Origin: Symsagittifera roscoffensis
Lineage: Eukaryota; Xenacoelomorpha; Acoela; Convolutidae
Direction: 5' to 3'
NCBI RefSeq assembly: GCF_963678635.1
Contig: NC_087062.1
Span: forward strand, 78,991,200 to 79,051,199
DNA length: 60,000 bases
Part shown: one piece after another, positions 1 to 11,400 of the stretch
Layout: each line of letters starts with the position of its first letter
Position numbering within the stretch: position 1 is the stretch's first letter
Translations under genes and position numbers: made by a program
The notes under the pieces: model-generated
What the model was told of the DNA's origin: nothing
Seen by the model: only the letters and a program-made list of their open reading frames with translations
The model's database searches: none

Positions 1-770
1 GAATAGCAGAGAACGTTCCGAGTTGCAACTATTGTGCTGCTACAATAGTTGCAAGGCCGTTGCCAACAACGGTGAAGGGTGAGAACCAGCCTTCCGGATT
101 AGCAAGAAATCAAGAGTAAGGAGCTTGATTCGGCGGATTCGAGAATCCGGAAGGGTCTCGGGACGGAAACTTTTATTAACTCACATAAACTTTTAGCATC
201 CTGTCATGTCCTGACTTGAATTTAACTGATATTTTGATTAGTTTTGACAAGGATGAGGTGCTAGGAGTTGGGGGAAAGGGTTGATCCATCTTCGATGGAG
301 ATGATGATTTTTATCTACTGAACAAAAGCAATAGTAATATGATAAGTAGTAGCCCTGTTTTTAGGAGTGAACTCGTGGTCTGGGGATACTGAGACCCAGC
401 CATGAGCTCACTAACTTTGCATGTAATTCAGTTAATTTGAGCGTTCTGGTCGAAGCCGGAGAACAGTAACGTTTTTGTCAGCCTGATGTAAGAAAGACCA
501 CCGAAAAGTACTGGCTTGGTAGAGACGGTGAAAAACATGCAAAGCTCTGTTTAGACGCTAGCCAGTCGTCTTAAGACTTAGTTTTGTTATCCGTCGATAT
601 GTATCTTCCGGGCGAATGTTACAATATGTAATGGTATTGCAATCGGGTGCTAGACTTTGTCCCGTAAATATTTTTAAGCACAGAATGGTCACAATTGTAA
701 ATGGAAATTTACGTTAAGTTCGGTTCAGCTCGTAATTATTTTAATTTCGTTTTTGTGTCACTGGCACATT
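1..770. other. unannotated hairpin-rich stretch at left edge
   Basis: No gene is recognised here. Base composition is less AT-rich than the introns further right. Three consecutive perfect inverted repeats lie in the first 153 nt: 13-bp arms at 23-35/42-54 with a 6-nt loop, 6-bp arms at 57-62/67-72 with a 4-nt loop, and 10-bp arms at 91-100/144-153. Shorter pairings occur at 377-381/392-396 and 510-516/560-566. The region could be the end of a transposable element, a structured non-coding RNA or an upstream gene part cut by the window edge. Nothing seen decides between these. Confidence 0.35.
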
Positions 771-844
771 TGGTCTGGAGGTAACGAATACGCCTGGAGT
801 GGCAAAGAACGTCGGTTCAAATCTGACAGGACCTGTTTTTTTTT
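771..844 (+). repeat. tRNA-like (SINE head) repeat with T-run terminator
   Basis: The unit has a degenerate A-box region, a B-box-like GGTTCAAATCTG near 814-825 and ends in ACCTG followed by nine T. The sequence after the T-run (CAAACGGGA) also follows the related units at 21,031 and 40,420, so these belong to one family. This is a tRNA-derived short retroelement head rather than a functional tRNA gene, because the arms do not pair cleanly. Confidence 0.5.
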
Positions 845-1079
845 CAAACGGGATTTTTTTAAGTTTTTTTTACATTATAGTTGCTGTTGCTGCAATGCAG
901 TGATGCGTTAATTAAAACGCATATAATTTCAATCTCAACTGCCATGTAAAGTACTTATTTGATATTTCAGGTTATGGAACATCATATTTACTATTATAAA
1001 CTTAATTGAATTCGTTAGTAAATATTTATTTCTTCAGTTTGATAAGCTACGGCGTTTTGTGAAAATCTGTAATATCTAA

Positions 1080-1257
1080 ATGGAGAAACGACCAGTTGCG
1101 ATACTGTGCGATAATGCAACAATTGCGTATGGGCGCATTAAATCAGGAAATCCTCCCGTGCTCAATCAGCTGAAGGTGAAGGTTGAATGTGGATCTATTT
1201 ACGGACTATTAGGGCCATCGGGTTGCGGAAAGACAACATTACTGAAATGCATCTTAG
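1080..1257 (+). CDS. ABC transporter exon 1 (Walker A)
   Basis: This exon encodes residues 1-59 plus one base and contains the Walker A lysine (K51). The donor is G|GTTAGA at 1258. Continuing in frame gives a stop three bases later, so the exon must end here. There is no counterpart in copy B, whose sequence starts within the following intron. Confidence 0.85.
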
Positions 1258-2067
1258 GTTAGACACTGATAGATTTTTCAACGAAACAAAACTCACCTGC
1301 TCAACTTGATTTTAACGACTTCCTATCAAAAATTTATTCAAAAAAACGAGAGGTTTTACTGAAATTATTTTAAACAAGGATAGCCGGTTACTGTCAGGGC
1401 TTTTACGAAAAATGACTAAAAAACACATTTTTTTGAACGAAACAAAGCAGGTGAGTTTTGTTTCAACGAAACAAGACTCACCTGCTCAACTTGGTTTTAA
1501 TGACTTCCTATCAGAAATTTATTCAAAAAAAACGAGAGGTTTTTGCTGAAATTTTTTAAAACAAGGATAGCCGGTTAACTTGATTTTTTCTCAAAGATTG
1601 TCTTAACTTGATTTTTCTCAAAGCTGAGTATTGTTTGCACAACCACTGCATGCAATCAGCGGCGGCGAAGTATATGAAATATTTGAGTTTCACTTACATT
1701 TGCTTGTTGATTTTGACCGATCAGATTTTGGTTTGTTCTTGGGTTTGTTCTACTGTTGGACAAATCTTCATCTAGACTAGCCTCCCATGGAATGGCAAAA
1801 TGCGCCTTTGAGGCTGGCTTATTTTGGAGTTTTTTCAGCTCAAAATCCATTGCAACCAAAAATTGTTCAGCAACTTGGAAGGATATAATATATTAAAGTC
1901 CTTCTGATGATGAGCTGCAATGAAAAACATTTTAATTTGAGAATAATTTGAGTACCAGTATCGAAAAAAGCCAAACTTAACGGCAGTACAAGTACAGCGA
2001 ATACTGCTTACAGTAGTAGGAGAATTTGTTTTCTCTAGAGGGAGGCGGTTTTTAAAGAAGGCGTTAG

Positions 2068-2107
<40 letters not shown>

Positions 2108-5100
2108 GGCTTTTGTGCTCGTAGTCGAAATGGTTTTTTTAGAGCAAATTTGCGAAGAAGTAGATCATAATGTTTTGAACACAGTTTGGAAGTTTTTAGG
2201 GTTGGTTAGCAAAAAATGGTGAGTGTTTGTAGAATTTTTTAAATCCACCCTTGTATAAATATATACTTTAACTGATATAAGATTATTAGTAAATTCTTCA
2301 GGAAGCAAAGTTAAACTTTTTTCAATATTTTTTCGAAGACGCCGTGGTCTAAACTGACAATCTTGATTGCCTTTGTTTGTATGATAAAACAGTTAAACTA
2401 AACTTACATATCATGTGTCTTCAATAGAGTAACACAAGTATAAATGTTTTTGTCAAAAACTGTTTGCTAAGGGCGCCTCTGATGTAGTGTTAAATAGTGC
2501 AATATTCCAGGGAGCCTCCAATTGCAGTCTGGCAGAATAACCGTTTTCGGAAAAGACAGTCCCAGCAGTGATTTAGATGTTGTCGCAGTACCAGGAAAAG
2601 ATGTCGGTTACATGCCGCAAGATCTCGCTCTCCACCCGAACTTTACGATTAAAGAGATCCTCTACTTTTACGGCAAAATCAATGGGATGGCAGGGTCTGA
2701 TATAAGGCGTCGCTTGAGTTTCTTGTCTGAGCTTTTAGACCTACCTGCTTCTTATCGAATGGTGGAAAAATTAAGCGGAGGCCAAAGGCGACGAGTTTCA
2801 TTTGCTGCTGCGTTGGTTCATGACCCAAAATTATTAATCTTAGACGAGCCGACTGTAGGTGTTGATCCTTTGTTGCGAGCGAAGATTTGGAGACATCTAG
2901 TTGATTTATCAGTTAATAACGAAACTACTATCCTCATAACTACACACTACATTGAAGAGGCCCGCCAAGCTAACAGGGTGGGACTGATGCGCCAGGGAGT
3001 TCTTTTGTCTGAAGGGGAACCAGAACATTTGATAAAAGAAAAAGGTCTGGCTAATTTGGAAGCCGTCTTTCTCGAGTTATGTTCGAATGACAACCAAAAT
3101 TCGTCATCTTCTGGAGAGGTTTCACGTAAGTTTTAAAAAAATTCAGTGGATTAATCGCGGTCGCGGATTGTGTTGCTATATAGTCGTTTAATACTGGGGC
3201 GAATCTAGGATTTTCTCGAGGGGGGGGGGGGGGGGGGGTCGGATTTTCATAAAATTTTGAAAATGTTGTCCACCCTTTCTTTAGGTCGGCCAAATTGAAA
3301 TCTGAGCTCTGATGAATCACTATAAAGACCCCATTTTGACCAAATTTTTTGCGCCGCAGGCAAATTTATGAAAAAACAGGCCAAAAAGGTGTTTTTAGGC
3401 ACTTTTTGGGAAATGTTGACCAAAAAATCGCGTTTTTTTTTGCGCGCGCTCCCCCTTCAAAATTAGTATATATTCGCGGTCACAAAGGTCCAGTCACAAA
3501 AATGGATATCTCAAATTACTACAAAGGGGGCACCCTTTGGGTCGGCAGGCTGCAAAATGATTGTAATTTTAGGCTTAGACACTTAGAAGATATATGTGCT
3601 TTAAACCTTTTCTGCACTGGATATGATGTTGAACAATCATTTTTTGGCAGCATGAGTCACATATACCCTCATGGGACTACAGTGAATTGATTGGATTAGC
3701 TATTGCATTGATTGGCTTCGCGAACATAGTACTAGACTTTTCTTTCCGTAAATAACTTTGTTCACTGGACTCATTTTCTGGGAGCCTGTTAGAAACAAAT
3801 TTACTGCTACAGGTATGTTTTGCGCATGTTAGGTTTTTAAGCATCTTTCTTTTTCGAAATTAGATTTTTATGTTGGTTGTGATTTTACCAACTCGATTTA
3901 AAAAAAAATTTCTTTTGCGCATTTTTTGTGCTTGATAGCTTTCAGCTTGTATTATATCGGGTTAGTTGCCTGGTATTGCTTCGTTCGACGAGCGGAAAAA
4001 GTTTTTGTGCGCACTTTGTTCTGATGGAGAGCGGGAATTAGTCATTTTTTCGAGTCTAGATTTTTTTCGCCTTTTTTTCAGGCATGATAGGTTTCGACTT
4101 TTATAATATCGTCTTAGTGGCCTCTTGGTGAAGGTAACTCAATAATTTTTTGGAAGTCTTTTTGAACTGTTTCGGTATTTTAGACTTTGTGGCCGCTTGG
4201 GTGATTTTTTACTATAGGTGGTAATTTTGAGTGGAGTGCATGTATTAAATTTTAGAACTATAAGGCAAAATTAAGTGTTTTCATTTTCAATCAATTATAT
4301 TAGTGCTGATAGTTTTTATGAATACATTACTTTGACAGATGAAATGCTATTCAAAGTTTACACTTCTTTTGCCAGAAAATTTGGCTTTTGAAACAAAATA
4401 TAAGAACAAATATTTGGAAGTCTTTTTGAACTTTTTAGGCTCAACTGTTTCGGTATTTTAGACTTTGTTGCCGCTCGGGTGATATGTTACAATAGGTGAT
4501 AATTTTGAGTGTAGTGCATGTATTAAATTTTAGAACTATAAGGCATAATAAAGTGTTTTCATTTTCAATCAATTATACTAGTACTAAGATAATTTTTATG
4601 AATACATTACTCTGACAGATGAAATGCTATTCAAAATTTACACTTCTTTTGCCAGAAAATTTGGCTTTTGAAACAAAAATATAAGTAATGTGCGAAGTGT
4701 AAGAAAAAGCGATCCAGCTATTCAAATTGAACCTACCACCTATTGTAAGATATCACAGCCGCTGGATAAGTTTTCTTCCGATGATAATTTCACGCTGTTT
4801 TGTCTTTGCATTTTTTTTGTTTTTAAAAGAGATTTTTTCATTTTGATAGATTCGTTTTTTCGACATTTTCAAGTTTTTTTTCTATTTTTTTTCGACTTGG
4901 TTTTCTTGTTTTGTTAGAAAATCTGTGTAAAAAATTAGTTGTCTAGTCAAAAGACATTTGTCATTGAGCTTAGTGTTATAACTTTAAATTATAGTCGAGA
5001 TTTTTTTATAAATTGTGGAAACATCTCGTCGAGGCGAGGTCGAGACCTGTCGAAATATGGATTGCTTTTTTTCGAGACTTCTAATTTGACTTAGATCTCA

Positions 5101-7327
5101 CGGCAGTAATTAATTTCATCACAGATAACACAGAGGATAAAAGCAGCCCTCTAAAAACTTCATAAATTCGAGCCTAGCTCATGATTTTTTTATTTGTTTA
5201 AAATTTGATAATTTGAATTGGTTTTTTTTCTTTTTTGAAATTACTATCGCCATCGGTGAGAAAGCTATTAAGTAATGGGCTCTCTGTCATAGTAACATTA
5301 TTCAGATCACAAGCTATCCTTAAGTTCATGCAAAATCCGAGAACGAATAATAGCTTTTATTGTTCGCAAAAGTAGTTAACAAACTCAAAGTGTGCGCAAA
5401 TTTGTCGTCTAAGGCCATTCAACATTTTTTATTGCACGATGCTCTTTTTCCAATGTTATCTGTCATCTTACTTTTAAGTTGTTATTCTAAAATTCACATT
5501 CTGGATGGAAGGCAATCAATTTATCTTTAATTCGGTAACTTTTATGAAAAATCTTGATCAAAAAGAAATATTGAAATTTAGAGAGGTTAAATAGGATATT
5601 TTTTCTTCGCTATCGAACAGCAAAAGTGTAAAGGTCATGAAAACCTTGATCGATTTCTAGTTTCGAAAGTGAAATTCATTTTTCAGATTTCCCAGTGAAA
5701 TTAAAATTTTAATCATTATTCCGGTTTTCTCAAATTGGGTAAATTTAATAATAAAAAACTGCCTATCATAAATCTTTCTTGAAATTCGAAGAGCTTTAAG
5801 GTTTTTTTCTTTGAAATGCGTTGAGGTTTTTTCATAAAAGAGCAAGCCATTTTTTGTTCTGTTTACTTGCGTTCATTGACTGTTTCCAACTGTCTGTTGG
5901 CGATGCTTTTTAAGTGCAGAAGATCATTGAAGTTCAATTGTCTTTTGAATGCTTAATAGCTATGTTGCGTTTTAGCTGCCGCCAACGATGGCGTGAAACT
6001 TCTTGTAGACAATAATGGGATCAATAGTCAAGGAAAAGAAAGCAATTCCGACGCCGAATGCTCAATCATTAGTGATCAAACCCAAGATTTCTTCAATAAT
6101 CAAACGCTATATCTGAGATTACGCAGAACTTTGCGACAAAATACAATCAATCCGAAACATTTGGTTGCATGTATTCTAAAGGATTCTATCCATTTGATCA
6201 GAAATAAACCACTGATGGTTTTTCAATTTCTACTGCCGCTGATACAAATCTCAATTCTACTGCTAGCGATTGGAGGCAACCCAGAAGACGTACCTGTTGG
6301 TGTTTTCAACCAGGATACTTCACCAAATAAGACGTCTCTCAGTGTTAGGTATCTCAGCTACCTGGACAAAGGCAACCTGCTAAAATTGGAGTATTTTGAT
6401 TCTGATGAAGGTATTGAAACTGCTTCACATAATGCACAAATAGCTGCCATAGTCCGATTTGGCAAAAATTATACAAAAGACTTGATAAAGCGTGGGCTTG
6501 ATTTTCAGAACACTTCTATTGAAACAGCCCTAGGTGGTAGTGTGGTAATAAGTTTGGACCAAACAGTGCTCATGACTGCCATGCTGCTTCAGCAGAAGTT
6601 CTTGGAAGCGTATGCTGAGTTTGGTTACAGCATGATACGTGATGTATCTTCAAATCCTTCACTCACTATATCGCCCATAAACTTCACTAAACCATTCTAC
6701 GGCGACGAGGTGAAATCGTTCACAGACTACATGGCTCCAGGAGTCATTCTGCAGTTGACGTACGCTATGTCTGTTTCGCTGACTGGAATCGGGGCTATAA
6801 TCGAACGCAAACAGGGTCTCGTGGATCGACTCAGCGCCTCAGGAGTTACTGAAACGGTGCTGATGTTGTCTCTCATGACAGTTCAATGTTTCATAATGAC
6901 AGGACAACTTTGTATACTGTTCATCATGGCGTTGTTGGTTTTCGACACCCCATTTTTGGGCAATTTAGCCCTCGCAGTCTGGATTGCATATATGCAGGGT
7001 CTGAGTGGATTGGTGTTCGGGCTAATTGCGTCGGCTGTTTGCACGGAAGAAACGCAAGCCATGCAGCTAACTTTGGGTACTTTTTACCCGCTGATGCTTC
7101 TTAGTGGCGTCATTTGGCCCCTGGATGCGATTCCGTACCCACTGAGATACGTGAGCTATGCGCTTCCGCCGACTCTACCCGCGGCGGCGATGAGAGACGT
7201 CTTTCTCAGAGGCTGGGGCTTGGCCTATAAAGAGGTCTGGGCGGGTGTTTTGGTGAACATCGGATTCATTGTTCTGTTTTTGACAATCGCAATTGTCATT
7301 AGAAAGATTCTGTGGTACAAACGGTAA
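1080..7327 (+). CDS. ABC transporter, ABCH / ABCG20-23-like half transporter, copy A (3 exons)
   Basis: Exons are 1080-1257, 2511-3125 and 5976-7327. Phases join cleanly to give 714 aa, the usual length of a half transporter with the ATPase domain first and the membrane domain second. Seen in the protein: Walker [10 protein letters not shown] at residues 45-53, Q-loop MPQD with Q96, signature LSGGQ 147-151, Walker B LLILDEP 167-173, D-loop VGVDP, and H-loop His205. The C-terminal half has a first membrane helix at about 344-365, a large non-membrane loop, then a block of five helices between about 518 and 706. The loop and the WPLDAIP-type motif before the last helix resemble ABC2-type permeases of the ABCH/ABCG23 group. 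Members of that group export lipids or surface compounds at the plasma membrane as dimers; the substrate here is inferred, not seen. A pyrimidine-rich acceptor ends at 1036, 43 nt before the ATG, so the first coding exon has a spliced (or trans-spliced) 5' leader. Confidence 0.9.
1446..1486. repeat. 19-bp near-perfect inverted repeat (foldback)
   Basis: The arms 1446-1464 and 1468-1486 pair with a single mismatch around a 3-nt AAC loop. The right arm is also the start of the second 110-bp repeat unit, and the first unit carries the same arm at about 1281. This looks like a foldback end or an inverted insertion of the same repeat. Confidence 0.6.
1698..1914 (-). CDS. possible antisense coding exon inside ABC intron 1
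   Basis: Read on the minus strand, an acceptor (TTTTCATTGCAG) ends at 1915, an ATG follows at 1859, and an open frame of 54 codons ends in phase 0 at a strong donor (AAT|GTAAGTG) at 1697. The peptide is hydrophilic (starts [14 protein letters not shown]) and matches no family I recognise. A translated frame bounded by two good splice sites is unusual in this AT-rich intron, so a nested antisense gene, or the first coding exon of a gene running off the left edge, is possible. No second exon was identified. Confidence 0.3.
2068..2106. repeat. (GTA)13 microsatellite
   Basis: Uninterrupted GTA trinucleotide run in ABC intron 1. Confidence 0.95.
2511..3125 (+). CDS. ABC transporter exon 2, copy A (rest of ATPase domain)
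   Basis: The acceptor is ATATTCCAG|GG and the donor C|GTAAGT. It encodes residues 60-264: Q-loop, LSGGQ signature, Walker B, D-loop and H-loop, then a Ser/Asn-rich linker. Differences from copy B in this exon are synonymous. Confidence 0.92.
4149..4688. repeat. two tandem units of about 265 bp
   Basis: The units run from about 4149-4412 and 4413-4688. They share the core GAAATGCTATTCAAA and end in GAAACAAAATATAAG. Both units are also present in copy B (about 23,622-24,160), so this duplication is older than the A/B split. Confidence 0.8.
5610..5905. repeat. interspersed repeat, family S
   Basis: It begins CTATCGAACAGCAAAAGTG and ends near TTTCCAACTGTCTGTTGGC. Related copies or pieces lie at 9117-9235, about 10,769-10,942 and about 15,940-15,980, and in the B copies at about 25,087-25,385 and 29,997-30,240. 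No reading frame is conserved. Likely a non-autonomous element. Confidence 0.6.
5976..7327 (+). CDS. ABC transporter exon 3, copy A (membrane domain)
   Basis: The acceptor is CGTTTTAG|CT. It encodes residues 265-714 and stop TAA. An acidic/polar linker is followed by helix 1 at 344-365, a large loop with N-glycosylation motifs (for example NKT, NYT), five further helices and a short basic cytoplasmic end (WYKR). It differs from copy B at two residues in the linker, Gly270 (Cys in B) and Gln283 (Glu in B). Confidence 0.92.
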
Positions 7328-8486
7328 TGTTGACGAAGAATGAACTCATTGTATTGAATCACAATTGAAAAAACATTTTAACGTATTTATTTTATTTTGG
7401 TAATGTTGGCAGGAAATGTTAGTATTATCTTCTAAAAGCTCAGTTTTCGATGTTTCGCTGATATTTCTAGTTCAGTCGAACAAAACTATTCAAGCAATGT
7501 TGAACTTATGATTTAGGTTTTTATTGCCTTGCGTTTAAATTGACTTAAACGCTTAAATACTGAAAAAAAGAGCTGCTGAAACTAATTGCAACAAGTTGAT
7601 AATAACTTCTGCCAACTCTGATTTGGTTTAATAATTGATTACAAATAATTCAAACATATCTAGATATAATTCCTTTACAAAATCTTTACGTCGTGCTCTA
7701 TATGTTCAAGTAGTTAGAAAAAATTGATTTGATGTATTTAAGAGAATGTTATATTTGTTTTATTTTTGAAATTAATGTTTTTGATGTTTCAAATTTTTGA
7801 AGAGTCATAAGTGAACAAACAGTTTTGTTTTAAAACCACCGAAAGGTATTTGTAGAACTTTCTGGCATAGCTTAAGCTACCAAAGCAGGCTTGTTCGCTT
7901 TGGCTCGATCCCTGTTCTGGAAAGCACAACGTTTACTTGGTATTCGAAGAAACTTAGCTGTGTCTGTATGTATCGCCTTGGAGGCAAGGTAAAGTTATTT
8001 CACTTTCAGGCTATTGGGTAACGGTAAAATCGAACTGCAACTGATAAGAATACACGTTGGAATTTCAAAATACAAATTATATGTTAAATAGCGAAATATT
8101 TGGGAAAGGTATAGGCCGCCTTGTTTTATTTGGAAATTTCTGGGAATTAATAAAACTCCAAAACAGCTTTAATTGTAATGCTCAGAATTTTTGGATTTTC
8201 TTGGGCCTGATAACAGCACTTGGTAAAGTTTTAACCTACACTCATTGCCTACGCCCCTTTGAATGTTATGAATGACTTGAAATAGATTTTCCAACTGGCT
8301 TAGAATGAACATGCAATATAGCGCTTTGAAATAAACCCCTTTCTGAAGACAGTGTTAAGTCGGTTGCGTGGAATTGTCTTGTGTATTAATTGGAACCATT
8401 TTGGTCCTGACTCGCCTTAGTGAAAAGTTGTAAGCTTACTCTTTCCTTACTCCTTTCAACCAAACCTACAACTACAAGCCTTAAAC
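7328..8486. other. intergenic ABC to troponin T, copy A
   Basis: This is 1.16 kb between the transporter stop and the troponin T ATG. An AATAAA at 8329-8334 is a possible polyadenylation signal of the transporter. A tRNA-like repeat sits at 7864-7925. A 72-codon open frame at 8057-8275 is altered by an indel in copy B and is not supported. I see no convincing TATA box. Confidence 0.6.
7864..7925 (+). repeat. tRNA-like repeat fragment
   Basis: TGGCATAGCTTAAGC resembles an A-box/D-arm region and GGCTCGATCCC a B-box, at tRNA-like spacing. It is repeated in copy B at about 27,339-27,400. It could be a SINE head or a chance resemblance. Confidence 0.35.
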
Positions 8487-11400
8487 ATGGACGTCGACCT
8501 AGATGAACTCGATCCCGCCGAGTTGGCCGAGGTAAGTCGGGAAAAGAACCTGATAGTCGCGGGGCAGTTGAAAAAAGTTCAAGTTTTTTCGCTATCATTA
8601 TGAGCATAGAAAACTAGCTTGTAATTTGTTTAAAAACCGACCTTGTAATTAGCGACCTATTTTTCCAGCTTTTTCGGCTCATTGTTCCGACCATGGCTAG
8701 CAAGGAACTATGGACAGGGTGTTAACGAAATTTGATGAACTAACTTGAATATGGTCACGAGCTAATCAACACGGGAATCAGATTCCAGGAGGTTATTTGA
8801 AAAGTATGTGCCGAGTAAAAGTGCCATTTTTAATTTTCAAACAAATTGAATTGATAGGATGGATAAGAAGTCAGTGTCAATCTGACTTTTCAATGTATTG
8901 TAACATCATATTATCTATGAGCTCGTTAGGGAAGTATTCTCTAGTTACTTAAAATCCCGAAAAACCCGAGTTTGATTTCGATAAAATGTTGACTGGAAGA
9001 TTTTCAAAACTAGCACTAACCGAATAATAGCCATATTTTACTACGGACTCAAATTTTTTTTTTCGCAGCTGACTTTTTATTTTTGTAAGTTCAGTTGGTA
9101 AAAGGAAGGCGAACTCCACTATCAAACAGCAAAAGTGTAAAGGTCATGAAAACATGATTGACTTCTAGTTTTGAAAGTGGAATCTGTTTTTCGGATTTTC
9201 CAGCGGAACAAAAAGCAGCTTACCTATTGACACAGTTTTCCCTAATATTGTTAGTTATATCCAAATAGTGGCAACCATACTTTTTCTGGATTTTAAAATA
9301 GTTTTAAGGTCATTTGTTTTTATACTTCGAAGTCATGGGTGAAACTATTAAAACCATTGATGAATTCATTTGTTTACACAACCAAATATTGTGTGATAGT
9401 ATGGACTCTCTTTTTTCCAACCTAAGGCAAATATTAGTGTACATTTTGATAGTGTTCATTTTGATCAATAACCAGATATTAAGTACAGCCAATGCTAAGG
9501 ATATTTACACAGACTCTTACATTTAAAAAAGCACTTTAGCTTCAAGGTATCATGGATCTGTAGCGTAGGTAGGGAAGGAGACCCGTAACAAAATAAGATT
9601 GTTCGAACCAGCGCGAGATGAATTTTTTCGTATAATAGTTAAAATGCGTCCGCTCTAAATTGAGGCATGTTAGTTGGTACGTTTTTTTTTTAAATTGACT
9701 GGTACTGCTAAGGCGTCATAATTGCCTGCGTCCTTAAGCAATTATGTTGACTCATAATTGGCTTCGTCGCTTAAAAATTTTGTAGACTCATCAAAGTTTT
9801 ACTTATTCAGTTTTTCCCAGTAGCGTTATCGGTCATATTTTGCTTGTGATGCGAAGTGCAACTTTGCCTCTACGTAAATTATCAAAACCCAAACGGAAAT
9901 GGTTTAGTGTTTAAGGATTGAAACTTTTTGTCTGGAGGTTCATGTTTTCATTTTCCTAATAATCAAAACTAGACTTCAATTCAAGCGGTTGAATGTTTGT
10001 CCTCCAATGACAAAATCCTTTGTTTCAGCCGAAACTTTTGTAATTCGAGTGGTTTGTTTTCATTTTTTTCAGGAACTCAAAAAATTGTTTTATGTTTTTT
10101 GGGCTCGTTTTTTAGACGATATGCTGTAAAATCTAAAAACTTTTAACATTTTTAGTCTTGATTAGTATGTTGCGCAGTAAAAAACTTCCATTTATTTTTT
10201 TAATAGTTTTTGGGTTATACTTTTGATGTTTAAACCTATTTTTCTGAGACGAGCTCTCCAGAAACAAATGTGCAAATAATGGCATTTGATAGTGAGTTGT
10301 TGGAGTGATTTTAATTAAGTGTCAATGGACGATGTGTAGACACTCTTTTAGATCAAGATCATGTAGTGCTATTGGACCAAAAAACGTGAATGACTTGAGT
10401 TCCAAAGATAGATTTTATTTTTTGATATCTCAGCTGAATGAAAAATTTGTTTTTAAAGTTTTTAAAAGCTTTTTGAAATTCAAAGAACTTTAAGTTTGAA
10501 AGCTGAATTTTTTAAAACAATTCAGTATTTTTTTGTTCAGTTTTCGTGATTTTAGTGACTTGCTTTCAGTATTTTTTCCAATTTGCTGTTGAATATGATT
10601 TTTTTCCTTATTTCATCGTTAATCTTTTTTATATTAAGAGTCGATAAACTTAGATCAGACTCTCATTTTCGTTGTTTTCTTTTCGTTTTTTTTTCATGAA
10701 CAGTCGTCAAAATTTTTCAGGCTCAAGTTTTCTATTTTTTACGGTTTACTGTAGTTGTTTTCAAGTTCCACTATCGAACAACTAAAGTGTAAAGGTCACC
10801 AAAAATGCGATTGACTTCGAAAATAGAATTTAATTATCAGATTTTTCAGTGATGAAAAAAATTGTACCTATTGGTTCTTTCACTCTTATTTTTTGTTTAC
10901 TTGGTTTCATTGAATCTTTTCCAACTGTCTCTGTTGGCTTTGTTTTTATTTGAAAAAAGTGTTTCGTTTTTTCAATAAAATTTACGACAGTAAATGTTAC
11001 AATTAAGGATATGAATGTAACAATATTGATGTTTACAAGCTTTGTTTCAGTCCTCCCTTCTGTTTACATTCTTAAAAAACGACCTATTTTCTCTGTCTAT
11101 GTTTTGTCGGCTTATTAGCCACATTGTGGGATTTTCTTGCGCTCGCAAGCAATTTCAATGTAATAGAAAATGTTTGTAGAATTATTCGTGTAATTTGTAA
11201 ATCTAATAATCCCTGATTTTCCGTTGCTTGTTTGTATAATTTCCCTTGTTTATTTTTTTGCTCAAAAACTTTGTCTTTCCCTTTTGTATAATTTAATTGT
11301 ATAACCCCTTTCCCTGGTTTTTCTGTATATTTTCTTTTGTTTTTCTCGCTCAAAAGCTGTCCGGATTTTATGGGTTGGGCTTATCTTATATCGGCTTGGT

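Larger units (their letters stand above)
1258..2510. other. ABC intron 1: repeats, foldback, microsatellite, possible antisense exon
   Basis: A unit of about 110 bp occurs at about 1279-1389 and again at about 1467-1577 with a few changes. Between the two lies a 19-bp inverted repeat (1446-1464 / 1468-1486, one mismatch, 3-nt loop). A (GTA)13 microsatellite sits at 2068-2106. The plus strand has no other coding signal; a minus-strand exon candidate at 1698-1914 is listed separately. Copy B retains only the last 70 nt of this intron. Confidence 0.6.
3126..5975. other. ABC intron 2, copy A: repeats only
   Basis: There is a G19 homopolymer at 3220-3238 (12 G in copy B), two tandem 265-bp units at 4149-4688, and an interspersed element at 5610-5905. 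Open frames of 60-113 codons here are broken or shifted in copy B, so no coding function is supported. Confidence 0.7.

Noticed and set aside
483-566. Hammerhead ribozyme-like pattern (CTGATG, GAAA, pairing 510-516/560-566)
   Set aside because: The core reads CTGATGT rather than CTGANGA, and stem III does not begin directly after GAA.
3349-3690. 113-codon frame in ABC intron 2
   Set aside because: It starts at a non-ATG codon, and substitutions plus an indel break it differently in copy B (91 codons).
8057-8275. 72-codon plus-strand frame between the ABC and troponin T genes
   Set aside because: A small indel changes its C-terminus in copy B, and it has no splice or start context, so it is not under coding constraint.
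9310-9526. Overlapping 60- to 70-codon frames on both strands
   Set aside because: They lie wholly in the family R repeat and are changed in the other repeat copies.
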